DNA of 64,000 nt from GCA-2683825 sp965662355 (GTDB lineage Bacteria; Planctomycetota; UBA1135; GCA-002686595), in NCBI GenBank assembly GCA_965662355.1, contig CBFIHP010000003.1, positions 62,001 through 126,000 of the forward strand, given 5' to 3'. This document shows, one piece after another, positions 7,704-18,221 of this stretch. The translations under genes and the position numbers were made by a program. Numbering within the stretch: the first letter of the stretch is position 1; each line of letters opens with the position of its first letter. The notes below the pieces were generated by a model. It did not search any database. It was given only the letters and a program-made list of their open reading frames with translations, and had not been told where the DNA came from.

Positions 7704-9353
7704 ATGACTTCACCGACTCCCCCTTCGCCGTCCGAAAGCCTGGACGATCAACTGGACCGGATCGTGGCCGAGTACTCCGACGCCCTGGCCTCAGGGCGCA
7801 CACCGAAACGCTCACAGTACCTGGCACGCGTCACGGCACCAGCTCGTCCGGGATTGGAGCGCTGTTTGAAGATGATCGAGGCGGGACTCGCCACGGTTCC
7901 GCCGGGGCCCCTACCGTTGGCCCACGGCGCAACCTTCGGACGCTATGTGCTGACGCGCGAAATCGGTCGGGGAGGCATGGCTCTGGTATGGCTGGCCCAG
8001 GACACGGAACTGCAGCGCCCCGTGGCATTGAAGATCCTGCGACCCGGGCTGGCCCTTGAAGCTCGACACGTCGATCGTTTCAAACGTGAAGCCCTGGCCG
8101 TGGCGAAGCTGCAGCATCCCAACATCGTGCAGATCTACGATGTCGGCGAAGAGCGCGGGTACCACTATCTGGCCATGGAGTTCATCGAGGGCCCCTCCCT
8201 GGCCACGGTGCTCGAAGCGGTCGAGAAGAATCGCTACTCCGCGGATGAGTTACGACGCGCGGCAGGCGCACCCCGTCTCGCCCCCGGGGCCGTCGGCTTC
8301 GAACAGGCCATGGCCCAGCTCCTGGGACAGGTCGCGGGCGCGCTCTCGGTAGCCCACGCAAAGGGCCTCGTGCACCGCGACATCAAGCCATCCAACATCC
8401 TTCTGCGTTCCGATGGCACGGCCGTCGTTGCCGACTTCGGTCTTGCCATGAGCGAAGGCGACCCGGCGCTCTCCATGACCGGCGACACCCTCGGCACGCC
8501 GTACTACATGTCGCCCGAACAGGCCCATCTCTCCAGCACCAAGGTCGACCACCGCACCGACGTCTACAGCCTCGGCGTGACCCTCTACGAGGCCCTGACC
8601 GGCGCCCGTCCCTTCCAGGGCGAAAACGCCCTCGAGGTCTTCGAAGCGATCAAGACCCACCTCCCCCATTCGCTCCAGGCCTTCGAAAAGCGCGCATCCA
8701 AGCAAGCCTCCGCCGTTGCGCGCATGGCCATGGCCCACGACCCCGAGCAACGCTATGCCACGGCCGAGGACTTCCAGGAGGATCTCATCGCCCTGGGCAA
8801 AGGCGGAGCCGTCAAGGCCTGGGCCAAGCACGGTGGTTGGATGCGTCGTGTCTGGATGGAACTGCGCTGGATGGGCTCGGGCTACCCCTACGAGTACAAG
8901 AGCCGCGCCACCTTCCTCGGACTCCCGCTGATACACATCCACGCGGGACGTCGCTACCCCGGCCAGAAGTTCCGCGTCGCCAAGGGTTGGATCGCCTCGG
9001 GCGAAATCGCCTACGGCGGCCTGGCCGGAGGCATCTTCTCGTTCGGCCTAGTGTCCTATGGCGCGGTCGCCGGAGGTGTCTTCCAGGCCATGGGCGCCAT
9101 CGCTGGCGCCCTGGGTTGGTCCTGCGGGGGGATCGCCGCGGGGGGTATTGCGACGGGAGGGATCGCGATGGGGTATCTCGCTATCGGGGGGATGGCCTTT
9201 GGGTATGGAGCCCTCGGGGGGTTCGCGCGTGGGACGTATGCGGCGGGGGGTAACGCGAAGGGGCAGTACGTTCTGAGCGACCATCGTCAGGATCTGACGG
9301 AGGATGAGTGGATCCGGGGGGTCTTTCCGTTCTTGAAGGGCCTTTGGGATTGA
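7704..9353 (+). CDS. Hanks-type Ser/Thr protein kinase with Gly-rich pentad-repeat C-terminus
   Basis: 549 residues from the ATG at 7704. Kinase domain at about 80-365: glycine loop IGRGGMA (87-93), VAIK-type lysine at about 110, catalytic HRDIKPSN (224-231), DFG at 244-246, then GTPYYMSPEQ. There is no obvious transmembrane helix or PASTA domain. From about residue 430 the sequence turns into a Gly/Ala repeat; from about 476 it becomes near-regular pentads of the form GGIAA, GGIAT, GGIAM. These could form a beta-solenoid or a membrane-packing surface. The DNA there switches to G-runs unlike the upstream codon use. It follows the ECF sigma gene by 13 bases, so a sigma-kinase signalling unit is likely. 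Confidence 0.85.
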   Translation: MTSPTPPSPSESLDDQLDRIVAEYSDALASGRTPKRSQYLARVTAPARPGLERCLKMIEAGLATVPPGPLPLAHGATFGRYVLTREIGRGGMALVWLAQDTELQRPVALKILRPGLALEARHVDRFKREALAVAKLQHPNIVQIYDVGEERGYHYLAMEFIEGPSLATVLEAVEKNRYSADELRRAAGAPRLAPGAVGFEQAMAQLLGQVAGALSVAHAKGLVHRDIKPSNILLRSDGTAVVADFGLAMSEGDPALSMTGDTLGTPYYMSPEQAHLSSTKVDHRTDVYSLGVTLYEALTGARPFQGENALEVFEAIKTHLPHSLQAFEKRASKQASAVARMAMAHDPEQRYATAEDFQEDLIALGKGGAVKAWAKHGGWMRRVWMELRWMGSGYPYEYKSRATFLGLPLIHIHAGRRYPGQKFRVAKGWIASGEIAYGGLAGGIFSFGLVSYGAVAGGVFQAMGAIAGALGWSCGGIAAGGIATGGIAMGYLAIGGMAFGYGALGGFARGTYAAGGNAKGQYVLSDHRQDLTEDEWIRGVFPFLKGLWD

Positions 9354-9443
9354 GAGCGGTGATCGGGATCGTGGGTCGTGATCTTGCCTACTCGGCTTTG
9401 GATACGGTTGTTCAGGGGCCCCCTCCTGCAACGACCCGACCCC

Positions 9444-12400
9444 CTACCCCTTGCGCACCCCAATCACCACCTCACCCTCCCCCGCCTTCCCGCGATGAAC
9501 ATGCATACCCTCCTCAGAACTCGCAAGCTCGATCGAAAGCGCCAGGGTCTGCTCCTTGATATACCCCCCATGCTCGTCCACCGCCTCGGGCACTCCCTCC
9601 GGCCCCTCGATCGACACCACGATACGATCCGAGATGTTCAGATCCGCGTCCTTGCGCGCCGTCTGAATCAAGCGCACCACATCCCGCGCAACCCCTTCAC
9701 GCTCGAGCTCCGGCGTCGTTTCGATCTCGAGGGCGCAGACCGCATCGTTCGAAGGTAGGGCCGCCACCGCCAGGGTCTCCTGCCCCTCGCTCGGGCGCAG
9801 ATGCAATTCATACTCCCCCTCCGAAAGGCCGAAGTCCCCCACCTTCACGACCCCATCCTCCGAACTCCAATCCCCGGCCCGTGCCGTGGCCAGGAGATCC
9901 TTCATCCGTTTCCCGACCTTCGGCCCCAATGCCCGCGCGTTCAGTTTCAACTCGAAGCTGGCGAAGTCCTCGACACGATCGGCCGTGCTCACGTCCTTCA
10001 CGTTGACCTCGTCGCGAATGAGATCGAAGTAGGAGGTCAGGCGATCCGCACCCGGTCCGGCGACGACCAATCGTGCCAAGGGTAGACGGATGCGCAGGCG
10101 CTTCTCCTCACGCAATCCGAGTGCAGCCGAGCAGACCTGGCGCACGCGGTCCATGTCACCTGCGAGTTCCGGTTCGTTCGACAGGCGGGTCGCATCCGGC
10201 CAGTCGAGCAGATGCACGCTCTTCGCTCCGGTCAGGCCGCGATAGATCTCCTCGGTCAGCATGGGTAGGAACGGGGCCGCGGTGCGGCACAGGACCTCCA
10301 GGACGGTGTACAACGCGTCATAGGCATCCTGCTTGTCCTGGTCTGGCTCCGCGCGCCAGAAACGCGGGCGGCTACGGCGGATGTACCAGTTGTTCAGGGC
10401 GTCCAGGAAACCGCGGATGCTGCCCGTCGCGGCGACGAGGTCGTAATCCTCCATGGCTTCGGTGACGCCCTCCACCATCGTGCGCGTCTTGGCCAGAATG
10501 TAGCGGTCGAGAACGTTGGCGTAACCACCCTTGCCGTGATCGGGGCGATAGTTGCCGCGCAAGCCATCGGCGTTGGCGTACAGACAGAAGAACGAATAGG
10601 CGTTCCAGATTGGGTGGATGACCAGGCGCACGATCTCGCCGATGGCCTTGCCTTCGCGATCGATCTGCAGATCGCCACCGCGCATGATCGGCGACGAGCA
10701 CAGAAACCAGCGCAATGCGTCGGCGCCGTGCTTGTTGCAGACCTCGTCCGGTTCGGGATAGTTGCGCAGGCTCTTCGAGAGCTTGGTGCCGTTTTCATCG
10801 ACGACCACGCCGTGACAGATGCAGTTCTTGAAGGGCGGGCGATCGAAGAGCGCCGTTGCCAGGACCATCATCGTGTAGAACCAACCCCGGGTCTGGGCCA
10901 CGTACTCGGTGATGAAGTCGGCCGGGAAGTGGTTTTCGAACCATTCGCGGTTATCGAACGGGTAGTGCACCTGGGCATAGGGCATCGAGCCCGACTCGAA
11001 CCAGCCATCGAGAATCTCCTCGACGCGGCGCATGGTCGACTTGCCGCTGGGATCGTCGGGATTCGGCCGCGTCAGGTTATCGACCGCGGGACGATGGAGG
11101 TCTGTCGGGCGCACCCCGAAGTCACGCTCGAGCTCGTCGAGCGAGCCGTAGACATCGATACGCGGATATGCGGGATCGTCGCTCTTCCAGATAGGGATGG
11201 GCGAGCCCCAGAAACGATTGCGGCTGATGGACCAGTCGCGGGCGCCCTCGAGCCACTTGCCGAATTGCCCATCGCGGATCGTCTCGGGGATCCAGTGGAT
11301 CTCCTGGTTCAGCTCGACCATGCGCTCGCGGAACTCGCTGACGCGCACGTACCACGACGAGAGCGCCTTGTAGATCAGAGGTTCGCCGGTGCGCCAGCAG
11401 TGCGGGTAGTTGTGGAGATAGGTTTCGTGGCGCAGCACCGCGTTGCGCTTCTTGAGAGCTGCGATGATCGGCTTGTTCGCTTCGAGAACGTTCAGGCCCT
11501 TCCAGTCGGGAACCTCGTCGGTGAACTCGCCCTTGCTGTCGACGGGGCACACGACCTCGATTCCGTTCTCGGCGCACACGCGTTGGTCGTCCTCGCCGAA
11601 GCCGGGAGCCATGTGCACGACGCCGACTCCTTCACTCGTGTCGACGAAATCGCCGGAGAGAACCCGAAAGGCACCTTCGTGGTCCTTGAAGAAGGGGAAG
11701 AGCGGGTCGTAGGAGCGACCGATCAAGTCGGACCCTTTGAGGCGGCCGGTTTCGGTCCAACCCTCGAGCTCTTTTGCGTACTTGCCGGTGACCGCGGCGC
11801 CCATGAGCAAGCGCTGGCCGTCCTTCTCGAGGATGGCGTAGTCGATATCGGGGCCGACCGCGACAGCGAGGTTGGAGGGCAACGTCCAGGGGGTCGTGGT
11901 CCAGATGCAGATGTCCATCGGACCCGGGTCGCCGTCCCTCGGGACGAGACGCAGCCGCACGGTCAAAGCCGGGTCCTGACGCTCGCGGTAGGAGTTGTCC
12001 ATGCGCGTCTCGAAGTTCGAGACGGGCGACTCGGCCGCCCACGAGTAGGGCATGACGCGATAGCTCTCGTAGACGAGGCCCTTTTTGTGGAGCTCCGAGA
12101 AGGCCCACATGACGCTTTCCATGTAGTCGAGGTCGAGCGTCTTGTAGTCGTTCTCGAAATCGACCCAGCGCGCCTGGCGCTTGACGTAGCGCTCCCACTC
12201 ACCGGCGTACTTGAAGACCTCCTCGCGACAGTGGCCGTTGAACTTCTCGATGCCGTACTCGAGGATCTTCAGACGCCCGGAGATTCCGAGCTTCTTCTCC
12301 GTGCCCATCTCGGCCGGCAGGCCGTGGCAGTCCCACCCGAAGCGGCGCTCGACCCGGCGCCCACGCATGGTCTGGTAGCGTGGGACGATATCCTTCACGA

Positions 12401-12620
12401 AGCCCGTCAGGAGATGGCCATAGTGCGGCAGGCCGTTGGCGAAGGGCGGGCCGTCGTAGAACACGTATTCATTCGAGCCCCCCTCGCCGGCCGGACGCCC
12501 GTCGATCGAGGCCTGGAAAATCCCTTCCCGCTCCCAGAAAGAGAGGATGTTCTCCTCGATCCGCGGTAGATCGGGCTGGGAAGGGATCTGGGGGTAGGGC
12601 TCTTGTTCTTGGGGGCTCAC
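9444..12620 (-). CDS. ileS: Isoleucyl-tRNA synthetase, eukaryote-like (IleS2) type
   Basis: 1058 residues from a GTG at 12620. It is a class I aminoacyl-tRNA synthetase charging tRNA-Ile. The HIGH signature appears as PPFANGLPHYGH (about 58-69) and the KMSKS loop as KLSKS at about residue 610. The PPFA-G-LPHYGH form and the length above 1000 residues match the eukaryote-like bacterial IleRS2 branch, not the shorter common bacterial form with YANG-x-IHxGH. IleRS2 enzymes are generally insensitive to mupirocin, so resistance is an inference from type. The editing domain and the anticodon-binding C-terminus are both present. The gene converges on the kinase gene with about 90 bases between. Confidence 0.95.
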   Translation of the reverse strand: MSPQEQEPYPQIPSQPDLPRIEENILSFWEREGIFQASIDGRPAGEGGSNEYVFYDGPPFANGLPHYGHLLTGFVKDIVPRYQTMRGRRVERRFGWDCHGLPAEMGTEKKLGISGRLKILEYGIEKFNGHCREEVFKYAGEWERYVKRQARWVDFENDYKTLDLDYMESVMWAFSELHKKGLVYESYRVMPYSWAAESPVSNFETRMDNSYRERQDPALTVRLRLVPRDGDPGPMDICIWTTTPWTLPSNLAVAVGPDIDYAILEKDGQRLLMGAAVTGKYAKELEGWTETGRLKGSDLIGRSYDPLFPFFKDHEGAFRVLSGDFVDTSEGVGVVHMAPGFGEDDQRVCAENGIEVVCPVDSKGEFTDEVPDWKGLNVLEANKPIIAALKKRNAVLRHETYLHNYPHCWRTGEPLIYKALSSWYVRVSEFRERMVELNQEIHWIPETIRDGQFGKWLEGARDWSISRNRFWGSPIPIWKSDDPAYPRIDVYGSLDELERDFGVRPTDLHRPAVDNLTRPNPDDPSGKSTMRRVEEILDGWFESGSMPYAQVHYPFDNREWFENHFPADFITEYVAQTRGWFYTMMVLATALFDRPPFKNCICHGVVVDENGTKLSKSLRNYPEPDEVCNKHGADALRWFLCSSPIMRGGDLQIDREGKAIGEIVRLVIHPIWNAYSFFCLYANADGLRGNYRPDHGKGGYANVLDRYILAKTRTMVEGVTEAMEDYDLVAATGSIRGFLDALNNWYIRRSRPRFWRAEPDQDKQDAYDALYTVLEVLCRTAAPFLPMLTEEIYRGLTGAKSVHLLDWPDATRLSNEPELAGDMDRVRQVCSAALGLREEKRLRIRLPLARLVVAGPGADRLTSYFDLIRDEVNVKDVSTADRVEDFASFELKLNARALGPKVGKRMKDLLATARAGDWSSEDGVVKVGDFGLSEGEYELHLRPSEGQETLAVAALPSNDAVCALEIETTPELEREGVARDVVRLIQTARKDADLNISDRIVVSIEGPEGVPEAVDEHGGYIKEQTLALSIELASSEEGMHVHRGKAGEGEVVIGVRKG

Positions 12621-12804
12621 GGAAACAGGGAGACCGGCTCGAGGGGCAGGGCCCCGGAGGTCGATCCAGACGGATGTTCGGATTAGGGTAAGAGGTCCGC
12701 GAGTTTAGGCCTCCGCGCCCACAGGCTCCAGGATTGGTGCGTATGGCACGTAACACTCGCCGGGGCCTACCCGCTCGTCGGCATCCACGAGACACCCCCC
12801 TGCC

Positions 12805-13350
12805 ATGAAAATCACCAAGCGCCTAGCCTGTCTTTCCGCCGCTCCGTTGCTGCTTCTGCCGCTCCTGTTGCCGGGGTGTTCCTCGGCCACTGGCAACGAT
12901 CCGGACGCGCTCGCCCTGCAAATCCTGGATCAGACCGAGCTCGAGCAGGCGGTGCTGCCGAGGGGCGATGAGAAGGCCGTGGTCTTGAACTTCTGGGCGA
13001 CGTGGTGTGGCCCGTGTATCGCGGAGATGCCGACGCTGGTGGAGCTGCACGAAGAGTGGAAGCCGAAGGGAATCCGGGTGCAAACCATCGCGCTCGATGT
13101 GCAGATTCCTCAGGGCAACGTCAAGACTGCCAAGGATGTCGCTGCCTTCATGGAGCGGAAGGGGTACGACATCCCCGTGATCGTGCCAAGTGCGCAGGGT
13201 CTGTCCGGCTTGACACGGAAGTTCGGACTATCCGGAGCGATTCCGGTGACCCTGGTCATCGACAAGAGTGGCGAGATCGTGGCCCGGCACGAAGGGGGCG
13301 GCAACAGGAAGCTCTTCGAGCGCATGGCGAAGCGGGCCGGAGCCCTGTAG
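12805..13350 (+). CDS. TlpA/ResA-like thioredoxin-fold lipoprotein
   Basis: 181 residues. A charged start followed by a Leu-rich helix ends in LLPGC, giving lipidated Cys25. The redox motif WCGPC sits at about residues 67-71 inside LNFWATWCGPC, and the family cis-proline is in SGAIPVTLVID. It is therefore an envelope thiol-disulfide oxidoreductase, of the kind that reduces apocytochromes or other exported cysteines. An insertion of about 25 residues between the second strand and helix is typical of TlpA/ResA relatives. No cytochrome c maturation gene is adjacent. The gene stands alone between the divergent ileS and the convergent sucD. Confidence 0.85.
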   Translation: MKITKRLACLSAAPLLLLPLLLPGCSSATGNDPDALALQILDQTELEQAVLPRGDEKAVVLNFWATWCGPCIAEMPTLVELHEEWKPKGIRVQTIALDVQIPQGNVKTAKDVAAFMERKGYDIPVIVPSAQGLSGLTRKFGLSGAIPVTLVIDKSGEIVARHEGGGNRKLFERMAKRAGAL

Positions 13351-13394
13351 GGCCCCCGGCAATAGGGCCCCCGGAATCGCCCCTCATCGCTCGG

Positions 13395-14294
13395 TCAGGC
13401 CGAAGCACTCTCGAGCAAACCCGCATCCCGCAGGGAGCGCTCCATGTATTCACCGATCTTGGCCGGACTATTCGTCACCGCGACCCCGGCCTTCTCAAGC
13501 GCCGAGATCTTGTCCGCCGCCGACCCTTTACCACCCGAGATGATCGCACCCGCGTGCCCCATCCGGCGGCCCGGAGGCGCCGTGATGCCCGCGATGAAAC
13601 CGACGACCGGCTTCTTCACGTTGGAGGCGATGAACTCCGCGGCCTCTTCCTCTGCCGAGCCGCCGATCTCGCCGATCATGACCATGCCCTGGGTGTCGGG
13701 ATCGTCGTCGAAGGCGGAGAGGCAGTCGATGAAGTTGGTGCCGTTGACGGGGTCGCCGCCGATGCCGATGCAGGTCGTCTGGCCGATGCCCCGCGAAGTC
13801 AACTGCCACACGGCTTCATAGGTCAACGTGCCCGAGCGCGAGACGACGCCCACGCGGCCGGGCCTGTGGATATAGCCGGGCATGATGCCGATCTTGCAGG
13901 CTTCCGGGGTGATGATGCCTGGGCAGTTGGGGCCGATCAGACGGGTTTTGGAACCGCGGACGCGCTCCTTGACCTTGATCATGTCGAGCACGGGAATGCC
14001 CTCGGTAATCGTCACCACGAGATCCAGTTCGGCTTCGATGGCCTCGATGATCGCGGCGGCGGCGAAGCGCGGCGGGACGTAGATCACGCTGACCGTGGCG
14101 CCGGTGCCCTCTTTGGCTTCGGCCACGGTGTTGAAAACGGGGACCCCGAGATGCTCGCTTCCGCCTTTCTTGGGGGTGACCCCCGCGACCAGCTTCGTGC
14201 CGTAGTCGAGCGCCTGTTCGGAATGGAAGGTGCCGTGCTTGCCAGTGATGCCCTGGCACATGACTTTGGTGTCGGCGTTGACCCAGATACTCAT
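13395..14294 (-). CDS. sucD: Succinyl-CoA synthetase (ADP/GDP-forming) alpha subunit
   Basis: 299 residues, the usual length. The start at ATG 14294 is fixed by an AGGAGA Shine-Dalgarno sequence about 7 bases upstream. The CoA-binding Rossmann domain begins QGITGKHGTFH. The phosphorylated active-site His is in GRRMGHAGAI (about His247), and GPNCPGIITP is the conserved loop. With SucC it makes succinate, CoA and NTP from succinyl-CoA in the TCA cycle. It lies 19 bases downstream of sucC in the same orientation, so the two form an operon. Confidence 0.96.
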   Translation of the reverse strand: MSIWVNADTKVMCQGITGKHGTFHSEQALDYGTKLVAGVTPKKGGSEHLGVPVFNTVAEAKEGTGATVSVIYVPPRFAAAAIIEAIEAELDLVVTITEGIPVLDMIKVKERVRGSKTRLIGPNCPGIITPEACKIGIMPGYIHRPGRVGVVSRSGTLTYEAVWQLTSRGIGQTTCIGIGGDPVNGTNFIDCLSAFDDDPDTQGMVMIGEIGGSAEEEAAEFIASNVKKPVVGFIAGITAPPGRRMGHAGAIISGGKGSAADKISALEKAGVAVTNSPAKIGEYMERSLRDAGLLESASA

Positions 14295-14313
14295 CGTGTT
14301 TTCTCCTCTTGCC

Positions 14314-15480
<1,167 letters not shown>

Positions 15481-15588
15481 CTTTGGAAGGTCTGGACAGA
15501 ATGGAGGCCGGGAGTCTATCGCCGGCACTCGAAAGCCGCGCGGACGAATCGCAAGTTAATGGAAGGGGTTGTAGATTGTCGGGCCTAC

Positions 15589-16788
15589 ATGCAAGCGCCC
15601 CCCACAAAGAGCGAGCCCGACTTGGATGCGAAACCCGGCCCGAAGGCGGCCCCTGGAATCCTGATCGATCGCGAGCTGCGGCGCAGCCTGGGCTCCTGGA
15701 TCCGCCCCGGCGAGGGGGCAGCGCCCATCTCCCCGGCGCAGATCCAGCCCGCCAGCCTCGATCTCCGCCTCGGTCGGATTGCGTACCGCATCCGCGCAGG
15801 CTTCCTGCCCGACGAGCATCCGGGTAGCTCTCCCGGGCAGCGCATGGAAGAGCGCTTGGTGGAGCTCTCGACCTCGACGGTCTCGCTCGAGGGCGATGGT
15901 GCGGTGCTCGAGCGCGGCCTGATCTATCTCATTCAACTCGAGGAAGAGCTGGAACTCCCCACGGACTGTCGCGCGCGCTTCAATCCGCGCAGCTCGACCG
16001 GGCGCTGCGACCTCTTCACACGCGTGCTCGTTCCCGGCCACCCGCGCTTCGACGAGACTCCGCGCGCGTACGCCGGCAAACTCTGGATCGAAGTCGCTCC
16101 CCTGTCGTTCCCCGTTCGCCTGCGACGCGGGGATCGACTGTGCCAACTGCGCTTGCAACGCGGACGGGCCGGGCTCACCGGCGACGAGCTGCGCGCCATC
16201 CACCGTGACACACCGCTGTGCTACTCGAACGAACGCCCGCTGCGCGAGGACGAACTCCATTTCGACGACGATGGAGCCATCGCCTTGCGCGTCGGCCTGG
16301 AAAGCCGCTCGCCCTGCGGCTGGCGCGCAGCGTTGCACACCGATGTGCTACGTTTCGCCGAGACGTGCGTGCACGCGCGCGAGGACTTCTGGGAGCCGAT
16401 CACTGCACGGCGCAACGGCTGTGTCCTGGACCCAGGTCGCTTCTACATCTTTGCTAGCCGCGAGCGAATCTGCATCCCGCCCGAACTCGCCGCTGAGATG
16501 CTCCCGATCGATGTCGGCATCGGCGAGCTACGCAACAACTACGCGGGCTTCTTCGACTCCGGTTTCGGCTGGTCCGATGACGGCCTGACCCGTGGCACCC
16601 CAGCCGTCCTCGAAGTACGCGCCCACGACGTCCCCTTCCTGATCGAGGATGGCCAAGTCTTCTTCCGTTTGCGCTACTTCCGCACCACCGAACGCCCGCA
16701 ACAACTCTACGGCGAGGGCCGCTCGGGCCCGAGCTACGGCACCCAGGACCTGACCCTCGCCCGCCCTTTCCACACAAGGGAACCGTAG
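15589..16788 (+). CDS. 2'-deoxycytidine 5'-triphosphate deaminase (double-domain Dcd family)
   Basis: 399 residues from the ATG at 15589; an in-frame ATG at 15559 adds ten. Two dUTPase-like beta domains follow each other, at about 20-195 and 215-390. The first has IQPASLDLRLG and FNPRSSTGRCDLF, the phosphate-binding Arg-Ser-Ser element of the dCTP deaminase/dUTPase superfamily. The second has YAGFFDSGFGW, the equivalent conserved loop. The family makes dUTP from dCTP in dTMP synthesis. This double-length form is well known in alphaproteobacteria. The LCAT-like lipase starts 3 bases after its stop, so they are co-transcribed despite having no obvious functional link. Confidence 0.8.
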   Translation: MQAPPTKSEPDLDAKPGPKAAPGILIDRELRRSLGSWIRPGEGAAPISPAQIQPASLDLRLGRIAYRIRAGFLPDEHPGSSPGQRMEERLVELSTSTVSLEGDGAVLERGLIYLIQLEEELELPTDCRARFNPRSSTGRCDLFTRVLVPGHPRFDETPRAYAGKLWIEVAPLSFPVRLRRGDRLCQLRLQRGRAGLTGDELRAIHRDTPLCYSNERPLREDELHFDDDGAIALRVGLESRSPCGWRAALHTDVLRFAETCVHAREDFWEPITARRNGCVLDPGRFYIFASRERICIPPELAAEMLPIDVGIGELRNNYAGFFDSGFGWSDDGLTRGTPAVLEVRAHDVPFLIEDGQVFFRLRYFRTTERPQQLYGEGRSGPSYGTQDLTLARPFHTREP

Positions 16789-16791
16789 AGC

Positions 16792-18210
<1,419 letters not shown>

Positions 18211-18221
18211 GCCTTTGGCAG

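Noticed and set aside
9421..9480. C-rich tract between the kinase and ileS considered as a terminator or repeat
   Set aside because: It mostly falls in the 3' coding end of ileS and no stable stem was found.
10536..12569. A 677-codon open frame on the plus strand
   Set aside because: It lies wholly opposite ileS, whose motifs and length are unambiguous. The frame is a by-product of GC-rich codon use and shows no domain.
13334..13380. Repeated AGGGCCCCCGG motif after the TlpA-like gene considered as a terminator
   Set aside because: A short GCCCT-AGGGC stem exists, but it overlaps the stop codon and has no T-run, so evidence is too weak to annotate.
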